Shown here piece after piece: positions 39,701 to 50,600 of a DNA stretch of 64,000 nucleotides. The notes beneath the pieces are model-generated. The model ran no database searches and was not told where the DNA came from. It saw only the letters and a program-made list of their open reading frames with translations. Every line of letters starts with the position of its first letter. The stretch's first letter is position 1. The translations under genes were made by a program, and so were the position numbers. Location: NCBI RefSeq assembly GCF_018320785.1, contig NC_054865.1, positions 41,481,398 to 41,545,397 of the forward strand, written 5' to 3'. The DNA comes from Cheilinus undulatus. Its lineage: Eukaryota; Chordata; Actinopteri; Labriformes; Labridae.

Positions 39701-40358
39701 ACAGTATATTTTAACTATGTATGGACTGGCATTCTCTGTTATCTTAATGGACAGGATGCCACATGAAGGTGTGGTGTAGCATTGCTTTAAAATGGAGAAA
39801 CCTGCACGCAATCTTGACTAAAAAATAAAACTTTTTACTATAGTTAGGTGTCACGATATATGGTATACTCACGGTCTCTGGGTCGTTTTCAAACACTTCT
39901 CTGGCCTCCTCTTTGGTGCACTTCTCTTCAACACATTCCCTCTCCAAGTGCCCTTGCTTCGTCTCCTCAAAAACTTGATTTGCTCTCCGGTGTCTGCTCA
40001 GAAACTGGTTTGCCTCTTGGTGAGACAGTGAAACTATAAAAAAGAGGTAAGACACTTAGAGGAATGCGTTAATTAATACACAAGAGCAATAGAAGGTCAA
40101 ATATTTTTGTTTTGCAACATTTGGGTTACTTAAAAACAAAACACTTAAGGAGCGGTTGCGAAATATCAGCCGTTTAAGAACCGTTAATGACGTTGGGGCA
40201 TGTATCATCACCAGCTTGAACACAAATGTCAAAGGGGACTTAGCGGGCTAGCTAGCCACCTAGCATGTAACTGTTTACTTACTGCTGTCGGACCAGCGGA
40301 CAACCAGCAGGATTAGCAGGGCTGCTGATGAAAGGGACTTTGTCGGGGTCAACCGCAT
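24618..40358 (-). CDS. gas6: gas6, growth arrest-specific 6 (complete, 15 coding exons, 649 aa)
   Basis: Secreted vitamin K-dependent ligand of TYRO3/AXL/MER receptors that bridges phosphatidylserine on membranes to the receptor. Exon lengths from 5' to 3' are 76, 161, 25, 63, 123, 120, 123, 122, 119, 190, 165, 169, 140, 202 and 152, summing to 1950. Domains: signal peptide 1-25, propeptide to Arg42 (RHRR site), Gla domain 43-79 with 11 Glu, aromatic segment 80-87, short Cys loop 88-108, EGF1-4 109-271, LG1 about 290-460 and LG2 about 475-645. GAS6-specific wording such as NPRLDGCM and [10 protein letters not shown] separates it from protein S. An in-frame TAA two codons before the ATG fixes the start. 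The 16-residue loop has the GAS6 length, and each EGF carries the Asp/Asn hydroxylation pattern. No disruption is seen. Confidence 0.95.
25719..26020 (-). mobile_element. non-autonomous DNA element, copy 2 (inverted)
   Basis: The reverse complement matches the element at 11108-11511, with AGGTGACATATTTTACCC at one end and GGGGACATATT at the other. It lies in the last gas6 intron. Confidence 0.65.
27021..27160 (+). repeat. tRNA-derived SINE, copy 1
   Basis: TGGCTCAGTGG at 27029-27039 fits a polymerase III A box, and the body runs through CCTCAATGCACTGG to CAGCTGTCCTATCAAA. A second copy is at 50571. It lies in a gas6 intron. Confidence 0.6.
27165..27201. repeat. poly-C tract
   Basis: Nearly pure C with a few A and T, directly after the SINE. 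Confidence 0.8.
27543..27744 (-). CDS. gas6: gas6 exon 14: LG2
   Basis: It encodes [20 protein letters not shown] through [10 protein letters not shown]. The ending GGIPG|D matches the family splice position. An NQT sequon is present. Confidence 0.93.
27840..27979 (-). CDS. gas6: gas6 exon 13: LG2
   Basis: It encodes [20 protein letters not shown] and [11 protein letters not shown], the first strands of LG2, with an NLS glycosylation sequon. It ends in phase 0 at donor GTAAGC. Confidence 0.92.
28197..28365 (-). CDS. gas6: gas6 exon 12: LG1 end and LG1-LG2 linker
   Basis: It encodes [20 protein letters not shown] and [15 protein letters not shown]. The two cysteines form the LG1 disulfide. 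The wording [10 protein letters not shown] is diagnostic for GAS6 rather than protein S. Confidence 0.96.
28457..28621 (-). CDS. gas6: gas6 exon 11: LG1, receptor-binding region
   Basis: It encodes [20 protein letters not shown] through [18 protein letters not shown]. It is 55 codons, phase 0 to 0. In the family this part of LG1 lies near the AXL contact surface. Confidence 0.94.
28709..28898 (-). CDS. gas6: gas6 exon 10: LG1 core
   Basis: It encodes [20 protein letters not shown], the conserved laminin-G strand motif, and an NSSW glycosylation sequon. It ends NDGQWRK in phase 0. Confidence 0.94.
29190..29308 (-). CDS. gas6: gas6 exon 9: linker and start of LG1
   Basis: In the frame set by exon 8 it encodes [20 protein letters not shown] and then [15 protein letters not shown]. 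The spacing from the last EGF4 Cys to SLYLG equals that of human GAS6. A run of eight A lies in the coding strand. Confidence 0.9.
29485..29606 (-). CDS. gas6: gas6 exon 8: calcium-binding EGF 4
   Basis: It encodes [20 protein letters not shown] and the [15 protein letters not shown] segment typical of GAS6. It ends in phase 0 at donor GTGAAA. The intron after it is missing from the neighbouring pros1. Confidence 0.93.
30739..30861 (-). CDS. gas6: gas6 exon 7: calcium-binding EGF 3
   Basis: It encodes [16 protein letters not shown] and then [12 protein letters not shown], the calcium-binding EGF pattern. Acceptor TTCTAG, donor GTAAGT, phase 1 to 1. Confidence 0.95.
31472..31591 (-). CDS. gas6: gas6 exon 6: calcium-binding EGF 2
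   Basis: It starts DVDEC, the calcium-binding EGF signature, and contains [12 protein letters not shown] with a hydroxylation-type Asn and an N-glycosylation sequon (NNT). Phase 1 to 1. Confidence 0.95.
32511..32633 (-). CDS. gas6: gas6 exon 5: EGF-like domain 1
   Basis: It has six cysteines in EGF spacing, from PDQCSPPCN to GATCEE. The pattern [12 protein letters not shown] matches the Asp beta-hydroxylation site. Phase 1 to 1. Confidence 0.94.
33358..34580 (+). mobile_element. Tc1-like transposon with long terminal inverted repeats, transposase dead
   Basis: Terminal inverted repeats of about 220-250 bases face each other (33358-33600 and 34330-34580). Between them lie the DNA-binding start ([15 protein letters not shown]) and the C-terminal part ([18 protein letters not shown]). 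The region with the first two catalytic aspartates is largely deleted, and the third catalytic acid, Glu in NPIE, is Lys here. Located in gas6 intron 4. Confidence 0.8.
33632..33669. repeat. perfect 17-base inverted repeat with 4-base loop
   Basis: CAGGTGCTGCCAATCAG, loop ATGC and the exact complement lie inside the Tc1-like element, between its left terminal repeat and the transposase remnant. Confidence 0.85.
34918..35940. mobile_element. GATGCAC-ended hAT-like element, split by a second insertion
   Basis: Ends AGATGCACC and the complement of TGCATCCCTA form the terminal repeat. The body matches the copy at 19148. A second element occupies 35155-35817. Confidence 0.6.
35155..35817. mobile_element. 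hAT-like MITE nested in 34918-35940
   Basis: Left end AAGGCTGAACAATT and the complement of the right end, AAGGGCTGGGCAATT, are inverted repeats. The flanks CAGGAAAC (35147-35154) and CTGGAAAC (35818-35825) look like an 8-base target duplication with one mismatch. Confidence 0.7.
35945..36275. repeat. interspersed repeat, copy 1
   Basis: Shares GAGAGGACTT, an AATGAATC-CACC stretch, GAAAATATTTTGAT-type and GCAGAAAAAGTTT-type stretches, in the same order, with 43910-44172. Family not recognised. Confidence 0.5.
37413..37475 (-). CDS. gas6: gas6 exon 4: small disulfide loop
   Basis: It encodes [19 protein letters not shown] plus two residues. The two cysteines enclose 16 residues, as in human GAS6, and the loop is shorter than the thrombin-sensitive loop of protein S. 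Confidence 0.93.
37577..37601 (-). CDS. gas6: gas6 exon 3: 25-base aromatic stack exon
   Basis: It encodes DYFYPKYL, the helix that links the Gla domain to the rest. The 25-base length is standard for this exon in Gla/EGF genes. Acceptor TTTAG, donor GTAAG. Confidence 0.93.
38110..39870 (-). other. gas6 intron 2, nothing recognised
   Basis: AT-rich intron between the Gla exon and the 25-base exon. Short frames here do not extend into splice-compatible exons. Confidence 0.5.
39873..40033 (-). CDS. gas6: gas6 exon 2: propeptide and Gla domain
   Basis: The propeptide ends SRHRR, a furin-type site. The Gla domain follows with [18 protein letters not shown] and [10 protein letters not shown]. 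The glutamates are substrates of gamma-glutamyl carboxylase and bind calcium and phosphatidylserine membranes. Residue -16 of the propeptide is Ser rather than Phe. Confidence 0.95.
40283..40358 (-). CDS. gas6: gas6 exon 1: signal peptide
   Basis: It encodes [20 protein letters not shown] followed by RWSDS, a short basic start and a hydrophobic core typical of a signal peptide. A is at -3 of the ATG and the donor is GTAAGT. Confidence 0.9.
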
Positions 40359-40800
40359 TGTTTAACCGCTGTGTCTGCGCCAAGCTTTATAAACTTTCTC
40401 CTCTCTGTCTCCCCCAATCTTTCAATGTCACTGCTGTTTGCACCAAGTCGAGGCTAACGTTTCAGCGAAACACTGCAGGTATTTCTCAGGTACTTCCGAC
40501 CGCTGGTCGTTTACGTCTTTTGATCTAAAATCACTGCCGCGGAGCGTCGCGTGCTAAAACTGTCGTGCGTTATCCCCGCATATTGTACGCCATACGGGCA
40601 AATTAAGCGTTCGTTATCCTTTTTCCTGCGGCTCAGCTCGTCCCCATTGCGGTCTGCACTTTATTTTTGACCCTTCTCGCGTGTATCTCTGTCCGGACTG
40701 TAGTATCCACTCTGCGGAGAGAAAGACTGCAAGCCTCTTGCTGCTTCAGGAGGGGGTGTAGCTCTGAAAAGTGCAGGCTAGAGTTTGTACCGATGCAGCC
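40359..40800 (-). promoter_or_regulatory. gas6 5' UTR and promoter region (inferred)
   Basis: The sequence upstream of the gas6 ATG has a local cluster of CG dinucleotides near 40530-40640, unlike the AT-rich surroundings. The transcription start cannot be placed. Confidence 0.35.
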
Positions 40801-41124
40801 CTTCAGACACCTCTCCTTCATCCCTCCCCTCCCTCCTCCACTATGTGTGTGTGTGCTCCAAGTATCACACTGGAGGGAAATTAAAGCTAAGTATTCAACG
40901 GTAGGCTTTAATCATTATAATTTTTAAAAAATATAATAGTGATTTACCTAGCCTTAGTGGTAAATTTTTGAAGTTGTAAAAAGTTAAGAAGTACTTTCTC
41001 TCAAGTTAAATTGTTGAATAATCTTTTGATTTGGTGGCATTATTAGTATAGTGAAGCATCTAAATGAATTAAAGTAAGTAGTGAATGATTAATAAATCTA
41101 GATTAGACGAATAAGAATAATAGA

Positions 41125-42985
41125 TACAGTGCCCAAAAAATGTGTTAACCTCTTGAATGTTTTACCCTTTCACTGATCTTCTAAATCAACCATGGCAAAT
41201 ATGATTTGGCTTTGTTTTTTTTTTGTTTTTTTGTTTTTTTTTGCAAAAGAAACCCCTTAAATGTAAAAATGAAAACAGATTTCTCCTAGGTAATGTCAAT
41301 TAAATAAAAATGTGTTAGGTGAAATAAGTGACTGCATAAATATTCACCCCCTTCAAGTAAGAAATTGGTAGATATACCTTAGGCTACAATCACAACACTG
41401 AGTCTGTGTGGGTAGGTCTCAATCAGGCTTGCACATCTGGATGCTGCAATTTTACTCCATTCCTCTTTGAAAACCTGCTCAAGCTCTGTCAGGTCACACG
41501 GGTATCAGGCATGAACAGCCTGAGCAATCAGACAATAAAGTCTTATCTTAAGATTGTCCTCTAGAAATTTCCTATATTTTGCCATATACATTTTACCCTA
41601 TACCTTTGTAAGCCTTTAAAGGGAGCAAGCTATTTTTAGCCGAGTTCGGAGCTGGAGTGCCAACTCAATGGAGTCTTACGGTATTCCGGCTTTCCCTCAT
41701 CAAACTCATCAAATACACAATCCAACAACTCCAAAATGGTCTCGTGGACAAGTTGTGACCTGCACATTCACTACGCTATGAAATAATAACATATGATTAT
41801 GTAACATTATGACACATGAAGCAAATACTCGCAACTACTTTCTGAGTAAACCACTGGGCGGAGTGACACAGTGTGCTCCTGTGGCAGTGCCGTAGTTACT
41901 TGGTAGTTTCGGCTTTGCATTTAGTTTAAAACATCTTCATCTCGTAATGGTCCATGATTATTTCATAGCGTGGTGAATGTGTAGGTCACAACTTGTCCCC
42001 AAGTGTGTTTTGGAGTCGTTGGATTGTGTATTTGATGAGTTTGATGAGGGAAAGCCATAAGACTCCATTGAGTTGACACAGTAGCTCCGAACTCGGTAGT
42101 GCCGATCTAAAAATAGCTTGCACGGACAACTAAAGGTAACGAACCTATTACTAAGACTATACGGGTTATGGCTATGGGCAAATTTGCCAAAATGTTGATG
42201 TATCCCTTTAAGGACTGGGTGCTAAGAGCATCCCCACGGCATGATGCTGCCACCACCAGGTTTCACAGTGGGGATGGCATTTGTGGAGATGTGCAGTGTT
42301 TGTTGTCTGCCAACAAAGTGTCTTATCTGATGGCCAAAAAGCACCAGTTTGGTCTCATCAGACCAAAGAACTTTCTTCCACTCTCCCATTAAGCTTTGAG
42401 TGGTGAATTACCCAGCCAACAGTGGTTGTATGTTTCTCCCATCTCAGCTGCTGAAGCTTGTAACTCCCTCAGAGTAGTAATAGGTGTCTCTCTCTCACTA
42501 GTCTTCTACTTGCCAGTCACTCAGTTTGTGAGGGCGACGTGAGCTAGGCAGATTTATGCATGCGCCATATTCCTTCCATTTCTTGACGATGGATGTAACT
42601 CAAGGGGATGTCCAGTGCCATGGAATGTTTGTGTACCCATAACCCTGACTTGTACCTTTCAATAGCTTTTTCTATTAGTTGCTTGAAGTGTTTTTGTGTG
42701 TTCATGGTGTAATGGTTGCCAGGAATACTGATTAACCAGTGACTGGACCTTCCAGACACAGGTGTCTTTATACAACAATCACTAGAGGCACATTCGCTAC
42801 ACTCAGGTGATCCCCACTTCACTAATTTTGAGACTACTAGCACCAGTTGGCTGGACCTCTGTTAAATTAGGTCAGTCACTTTACAGGAAGTGAATATTTA
42901 TGCAGTCACTTATTTTACATTACATATTTTAGTTTGACATTACTGTGTAGAAATCTAATCTCACTTTGTCATTAGTTAATACTAA
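41125..42985 (-). mobile_element. Tc1-like transposon copy 2, inverted and interrupted
   Basis: The outer end TACAGTGCCC lies at 41125. The reverse complement follows copy 1 at 8945-10017, for example the site-specific GCATGATGCTGCCACCACC stretch. A separate element occupies 41616-42211. The right outer terminal repeat is truncated. It lies between gas6 and pros1. Confidence 0.8.
41616..42211. mobile_element. TTAA-flanked fold-back element (piggyBac-type MITE)
   Basis: TTAA is present at both borders (41616-41619 and 42208-42211), next to AGGGA and TCCCT. Inside, inverted arms of about 165 bases (41625-41793 and 41953-42121) are nearly identical, sharing GCAAGCTATTTTTAG and CATCAAACTCATCAAATAC. 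The host Tc1 sequence resumes on each side. Confidence 0.75.
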
Positions 42986-43334
42986 TATGACCTATGCTAC
43001 CTAGATTCCCGTATGTACGCTGAAATATTTTACTGCAGTTTCAATGTATAAGTAAAAAATACATTGGTAAACTCTCTTTTTGATTCTAAGGACCTCTTGC
43101 TTATTGTCTTTACGACTATTGTTGTAAAGTCAGTACTTACCCAACTCACAAATTCTTCTGTTTCCCGGTAGTTTTTCTTTCTGTTTAGTTTTCTTGATCT
43201 TGTTTGACCTAACGTCTGTTTTTAGAGTTTTTCCTGGTAAAAATATCCTTTCTCTTTCTGTTCCACTTGCTTTTCCTCAGAATTCTCTTGAGTATCTTTG
43301 CCTGTAAGCTTAAGTGTGTCACATCTTGAAATAT

Positions 43335-43346
43335 GGGGGGGGGGGG
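43335..43346. repeat. poly-G run of 12
   Basis: Twelve consecutive G on the plus strand. Confidence 0.9.
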
Positions 43347-43909
43347 TTAGTCAGAAGATACTGTATGCACATGTAATGCGCATGTAAAATGACCTTTTAC
43401 ATAAGTGCAAATGTTGTTCCAAATGACTGAAATCAACTGATTTGTTGACAAAATATGTTTCAAAGCTTCACAGCCATGATAACACAAATAAAATCTGATC
43501 AGTTTGTATCATGTGAAGTACAAGCTCAAATCAATGACAATTATGATTTCAACCTCTCGGGCTAAAGTGACACAATGGAGCATAATGTTGCAATTCCCTG
43601 CTACTTCCTTAATCTTCTTAAAACCTCTACAGCTGTTTCCACCAATCAGGCCATTACAGTCTGGTAGAGTATGAAGGTATTTGAGTTTTCACTGTCAAAG
43701 CTGAGAAAGAGTGGAGTTGGCTGTGGAAAAGGAAGCAAGACTAGGGGTTTATCTTGCCAAATTGTACTGAACTAAACTGGACTGATTGGTTTTAAAGGTA
43801 CTATAAATCAGTGCTTTGCAAAGTGAAACCTGCTTACAGGTAGGGGCCAAAGCTATGATTGGAGGATTTGGTATGGCTAAATAAAATCAATGCACACCAT
43901 ATTGCATTG

Positions 43910-44172
43910 TGAGCAAAGCATTGGTAAATGTTGCGAGAGGACTTGCAGTTAGCCTTAATGTAGGACCAAAAATGAATCCACCCTCACCTTTCCAGTGTAA
44001 TGATTGATACTAAAGAGAGTGTCACACTCCTGCCACATCCTGCCTCAGTGATTTTTTTAATGTATATCAATATATGTTGTGTGATGATATGCCTGATGAT
44101 GGATGGGGAGACTTGAAAATGTTTTGATCTGTCAAAGAGGGGCCCTGCAGAAAAAGTTTGGGAACTGCAGCT
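43910..44172. repeat. interspersed repeat, copy 2
   Basis: Diverged match to 35945-36275 in the same orientation, ending GCAGAAAAAGTTTGGGAACTG. Family not recognised. Confidence 0.5.
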
Positions 44173-44951
44173 CCAAATGAATGAGAAATAAACTAACTTT
44201 GGAGTCAAACACACCTTGTATTTTGTTAATAACTGCTTTTAATGTTTGTTGTGTCACCAAGGACTTAGCAGCACCAGAGATTAGAGGGGAAAAGTCATGA
44301 TGCCAAGTTTTGTTTTCTAATACCTCAAAAAAGAAGATAAGTGCAATGACAAATTTCAAAACTATTTTTCAAAGGCTGCTCTGACCAATTTTAATAAAAC
44401 AACATACAACAAAGACAACACTGAAAAACTACATTTAAGTTATATATTAAAGATGGCTTGTTTTATATACAAGATGAATCCTGAACATGGGGCAAGAAGG
44501 AGAATCCAGCAAAAACAAAAGAAAAACACAAGCTGTCGACTGTCCTTGGACCAGACTTTCTATACTGCGAAGTGTTAACATCTGTTGAAAACTATAGTGG
44601 CTCTGGCAATGACAAAATGTGCTTAAAAAGTTGTTTAACCACTGCTATACTTGAGAGACTGACCTTGAAAAGAGATTGTGTTACAAACAAGAAAATACAA
44701 CAGATCTGGAAACTAAGCCTCAGCTTTCTTGTCTGTTATTTTCAGCGCCAATCCACCAACAGCCACAGTGAACAGGATTCAGAGATAGTACCATGATTCA
44801 GCAATAGGGATTAAGATGCAGGTGGTCCCAAAGCCTGGTCAACACCGACCATTTGTTCATTTTTTTCTACATAAACAAAAACCATCTCTTATTCAAAACA
44901 GGGAATGTGTGCTATAGAGCTCAGCTCTTTTTAAATGTTTGCTACAAAGCA

Positions 44952-44957
44952 TTTATT
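44952..44957 (-). promoter_or_regulatory. candidate pros1 polyadenylation signal
   Basis: AATAAA on the minus strand about 340 bases downstream of the pros1 stop. It is the nearest one seen, but use is not shown. Confidence 0.35.
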
Positions 44958-45293
44958 TCATTGCAACAAAATGCTACAACTACGTCATCAACCCATCCAG
45001 CTTTTGACAAGCTCACTGACAAGTCAGCTTTCGTTGTGCTTCACTAATTAAAAAACAGACTCCCATGATGGGAACAATAATACTGTATGATAAAAGCATG
45101 TGACACTTCAGAAACCAACCCATCACAGAAAGTCGACAAAAACGACTATTAAGATCTATATCTATCCTCCCTCCTCGCTTCATTCCCATCGCTCCATCTA
45201 ATCTTCTGTCTTTCCAAAATATCCCAAGAAGTGGTCGCAGTGGGATGTGTTCTCCTGTGATGTCTTTTCAGTGTGATGGCTTTTTAATTAGAG

Positions 45294-45481
45294 TCACTTT
45301 CTTTGCAGATCTGCTGCCTCAGGGTGGCTCTCGGGGGCAGAAACAGGAGGACAGGAATGAGACTTAATGCTGTTATGTTTGAAGAGGGCCTCGTCAAAGT
45401 CCAGCTGCTGGCCGCTGATAGTGACGTCCATGCAGCCGTGGTAAAACGCTGACACAGGGGTGGAGGGTAATGGGACATAGT
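45294..45481 (-). CDS. pros1: pros1 exon 14: LG2 end and stop
   Basis: It encodes [20 protein letters not shown] and [15 protein letters not shown], then a polar tail ending in DLQRK and TGA. The Cys pair closes LG2. Confidence 0.95.
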
Positions 45482-47636
45482 CTAAAGTGAGAGCAAAAGG
45501 GAGAGATGATTAGAGACAAAGAAAAAGTGACACTGTAATCAAAATAACAAATTAATCTTAAGTTTAAGATCACTGACAGGAAGTCTTCATATTCTTGACC
45601 TTAGACAGCAACCTTTCATGACTTGTCTCAAGCAGCATCATGATATTATCTGGGGAGGACATTTCCTAAATACACGATGGAGCTTTCCCCTCCTTGTATT
45701 TGAACTCTTAAGCTCACTAGAAGCCAGTGAACTTTCTGTTGTGTAGTTTCAGTCAATAGATAAATCGTCACATTTTAGCCAGAATGGAGGTGAGTCAGAA
45801 TTTATTGAATGAAGTTACAAGTTCTTTATATCAAACAAGATACCTTTAAAAGATTTCACTACTGAAATAGCACTGTAACGTAATTCAGTTCAGCTGTCAT
45901 ACTGATGTCCTTACGTCAGTACATCCCAGTAGTGTAGTTTTGGTGTCCAAGTGTTTTTTTAAATAATGGCATTATTAAAACACAAGACACAGCAAGAGCT
46001 TCTCATAAACATACACCCAAACATGCAGATTCAGATCATTGTTCTGTCTTTGCTTGTTCGAGAGTTATACACTAACACTATCTTCTCCCCAGCACACCTT
46101 TGTTACAGCCTCCAAAGGCATAAAAGTGCCTGAATTATACTGAATTAATGTATTTAGAAGATGGTAAATGAGCTTCTATAGATGGCTAAATACTTAAACT
46201 ACAGGTCCCACTCACCCATTCACACACCGATGACAGAGGCTGCTATCAGAAATGACTTAGCCCATTCATGGTCATGTCACTGACACAGCTGTGGAAGCTA
46301 TTTGGTTTGTGCCTTGTCCAAGGACACATCGACTTGTGATTCCAAGAGCTCTCTTCCAGTTAAGAGGTAATATCTTCACAACAGCTGCAGCCACTCAAAA
46401 GTCCAATATTTCAACTTGTTCTTTAATCAAAGGATGCACCATATTAACAACAGGATAACAATATCGGCTGATAATGGCTTAAACAGTTGACTACCTGTAT
46501 TGACAGAAAGCATGAATAATTTAGACTTTAAAGCAGAACCAACAGCCCCACCTCAGCTGAAGTCTGTATTTGTTATCCTCATTTGTTATTTTTATTTCTT
46601 TCATTTTTTTTTTATTATTTTAAAAAGGAAACTTCTTACTTTGTGCATTATAGAGCTTACTGTCAATATAGTGCTGAGGCAGGATTTGGCTTGGTGTTAA
46701 AAATGCATTTTGCATATAATGCATGTTAAACAAAGACATTCTTCACTTTTCATTTCTGAATGTCTAAATTTACAAAAGAAGCCATTTATTATTTATGGCA
46801 GAATTAAATTTTGTTTGTACTGTTTTATGTCTATTTCTAAATACAGACAAATAGACTCACGCAATAGGACAAACAGCTTAACTGTGGTGCAGGAGACTTG
46901 GTGTTCTTTACAATAAAAGAGGTATGTACATGTAAGTATGTGTTATCTATATTGGCTAAAATGAGTTTGGTATGTCGGTAAAAATCTAATATCTTGCATC
47001 CTTAATTCAGAAAGCAAGTTTTACTGTGCAAAGCAAGGAAAAGTAACTTCTGATGTCATTTTAAGGTCATGTTATCAGTGATGCTGAAGGACTACATTGC
47101 CTGACATCAAGCCATTTGTATTAAATCACCTTGGTTTTGGTCTAAAATACCTCGACAACTTCAGTATTTAATTTCAAATTTTTATTACTCCTTATACAAA
47201 AAGTCAGGGTTTCTAAAAATGTGTTTTTTAAAAACTGAATTTGACTTTCTTTCATTTTAAAAGGGTAATGCAATTCAACAAATTTTAATGCAGAGCATGA
47301 AACTGATGTATTGCACAAAAAATTCATAAATTCTGCTCATTTTCAGCTCCTGGCCCTCAGTGGGCCTCAACTTACTAAGTTTAATGAAATATGTTTGCTC
47401 TGTATCATAAATTTGGTATATGACTTAAAGGTGCAGTATGTAATATTTATCCTTGTAGCATTTAGCAATGCAAACCTGGTAAAAATGGAACAAAATATTT
47501 ATAAGTAAGCCTTATATTAGCAATATAAACATTTTTTAGAAGCCATTAGAATAAGGCCTTTATTCATTTAGCCCTCCATGGGCCCCGGCATTTTGGATTT
47601 TTGCATCTACAGTACCACAGATGTGACCAAACAATT

Positions 47637-47677
<41 letters not shown>

Positions 47678-50600
47678 CTTAGATAGGCCTACTTGTAATT
47701 ATTCTGTTACATTTTTGCCAAGTTTGTTCCGAAAAATGCTACTAAGCTAAATATTACACACTGTACCTTTATGCGAGCCCCTGGTTTTTCTTTAGCCTCA
47801 GCAAGTTTTGAACCGCCTGCATTAAAACTTAGTACAGAAAGTTCTGTCCTCCATAGGATGAATTGTCAGTTCTAAACTTTTCATCTAGCACCATCATCTG
47901 GTCAAAAATTTAAACTGTAGAGACGCTTGCTTAACTCAGTTGATGGAACATGTGCCTGATTAAGTCTCAGCCCAGAAGCCCCCCAGTTCAACTCCAGACA
48001 GCAGCATTGAGCTCAGAGCAGCAGATAAAAACAGCTATGCTGTTTCAGCACAGTGGAGAGGATTTCATGGATTTCAGGTCTGGTTGAACTTTTTTTTTTA
48101 TCCCTGCTGGCGGAAATCACCTGATTTTAATCAAATGACCAGATCAGGGTTGTTTGGTGATCATATTAAAACTATTATTACCAGGAAGTCACATTAGGGA
48201 AACTGCACTAGTAGTCATCTTCAGAGAGGTTACTTCTCTGCTCTAAACTTATTGCTGAAACTGACCTGGTATTCCTCCTACAAATGTACTGACGGGGCTT
48301 TGCATGGTGTTGTTTAGACGCTCCAGTGCCTTCTGCAGGGCCTCAGACGTTATGTAGGTGACAGTTGATGAGTTGGCCAAGATCCTGATTTCTGTGGGAG
48401 TCACATTCAGTTGCACCATTAGCCGGTCAGGATAGCACAACATGAGTGAGTCGAGTGTAGCCACAGAGACGCCGTCGAGGAACACTTGAAGATTCTGGAG
48501 TATAAAGGTCAACAACATCACAAAGTTTCATCATGCACATTTAAATTCACTTTGTGTGAAGACACGCTGAGTGAATTAACTTACTGCCTCTTCTTCTCCT
48601 TGTGTTATGACGGCGACTGACAGGGGGACTGTGTTGTTTTGGACCAGAGCAAAGAGGACGCCTGTGCTGCTGGATGGGCGTATGTTCATTATTACATCTA
48701 CGTTCCAGCTCCCAGAATCACCTGGTAAAACACCCAGACACAGACACAAATACATTTCCTCTGTCAGGGTGGAAATGAGAACTCTGACAGTTGTATCCTG
48801 TGACTTTAGGTATACTTTTTACATCCACCTGCATACTATGTATAACACCTGTATCTTTCCCCCTGGCAACTTATTACACAAAAACGAAAATTAGGGAATA
48901 TGATTATTTAAGTCGCTGAAACATGAATAAACTTGGTAGAAAAAAATCCCTTCTATGAGCACCATTTTCATTTATATCTTTTGATTTGTGCTAATCTTTA
49001 TTTATACGCAAAGTAGGTCTATGTAGAAAACCAACTAAGGCTGAGTAGAGCCTGTCTTTTTTTAATATTACATTCCTTTTGTCCATGTTTCCTCCAGATG
49101 CTTCACTTACCTCCCACCCTAAAACACAGACATGTCTGGTAACACTCTTGTTGCTGCCTTAAAGGCATGCTCAAGTCTGCATTTAATCCTGCAGCTCTGT
49201 TCCTATGGCAGCTCAATGCACACAAAATTAAGGAATGAAAGCAAAGGCCATGTTTCCGCATACATAAGTATAAAGTATAACTTACTCACTGTAGTCAATG
49301 TTGAATTGTGCAAGTCCTGCCCCAGAAAAGAAAGAGCCTCGCTCCACATACACAAAGCAGTGTTTACTCTTCTTCTCTTGGATGACCTCTTTTACCCCAG
49401 ACGCCCCCTGGTTCATTAAGTTCCAGCCCCGGATGCAACCATCGAGGCGGGGATTGATCTAATGGGTGCATGGGGACAAAACAATGGAAGAAAGCTGTCC
49501 TTATATTAACCCTGAATTTTACAAAGGTGATTCTCATTCATCTACTATACTGTATGTAGTCACAGCAACAGAATTTCCATTTATTGAGCAGCCGTGCTTA
49601 CAGCTTTGACAAGGTTATCGGTGCGGTTTGGCAGACCAGCGATGTAAACCTTGGTTTCTAGTTTGCCATTCACTGAGGTGAAGAGACTCTCAGGGCTGTT
49701 GATGCTCATCACAGCTTCTTTGCTGATCTTCACGCTGATGCTGCTCTCCAGTTCATCCACAGAAATCTGCAGATTACACATACTGCAGTGAGTGACACAG
49801 TCTAACTACAAAGAGTGAGCTCCAGATCAAGCACTCCAGATTAGAGCACTTTATTACCAGACACACTCTACTTCCATTAATTCGTTTTTATTGATTACCA
49901 ATTAAGATAGCTATAGGGCAACAAGTTGTGTATGTGTAGGGACATAGTGTACTCTAGACTCTTCTTACCACATGCCATTGACCGTCATTGATAATTTTTC
50001 CTCCACTGGTGACCTTGAATGTATGCTGGTTTTTGAACTGGACCTCAATGCGACCTCCTCTCAGCCCCAGCATGAACCACGAGTCCTGGGATGACTCAGC
50101 ATACAGCACGACTCCTTCTGGGTCAAATGTACGAAAGTCAAATTCTGCTGCAAACCTGAGAGCCAGAAATAGAAAGACAGATGTTATGTGTTATAGATTG
50201 CTGCATGAATAGCATATTTTTGTTTTCTTAACATGCACGTATCACGGTGGTTCCATCACAAGAAGGCAACGGGAGTTTGAATTGTAGCTGACAGAAAGCC
50301 TGTTATGACAATAGAATGAAGCTCGTGTGTTTTGTTAAGAGTGATAAACACCACAAACAAGGACTGTTTACTCTTTCTCAGGCAAAATGCAATCACTTGA
50401 TTTAACGGTCTAATCAAGAAATTTGTTAGGAACTGCTTTTCTGAATACATTTCAAATCTAAAGTCTGATTTTCCTAATGAATTCTATATTTCTTCGCTTA
50501 CATATATTCAGAAATACTACTATATAAAATATACTAGAATACTTCTATTCTATTATAAAATACTTCTGACTTGGACACCAGTTCATTGGGTAGAGCAGGT

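Noticed and set aside
40386..40391. TATAAA on the minus strand upstream of gas6
   Set aside because: It lies only about 28 bases before the ATG, so a start site set by it would fall at the start codon itself.
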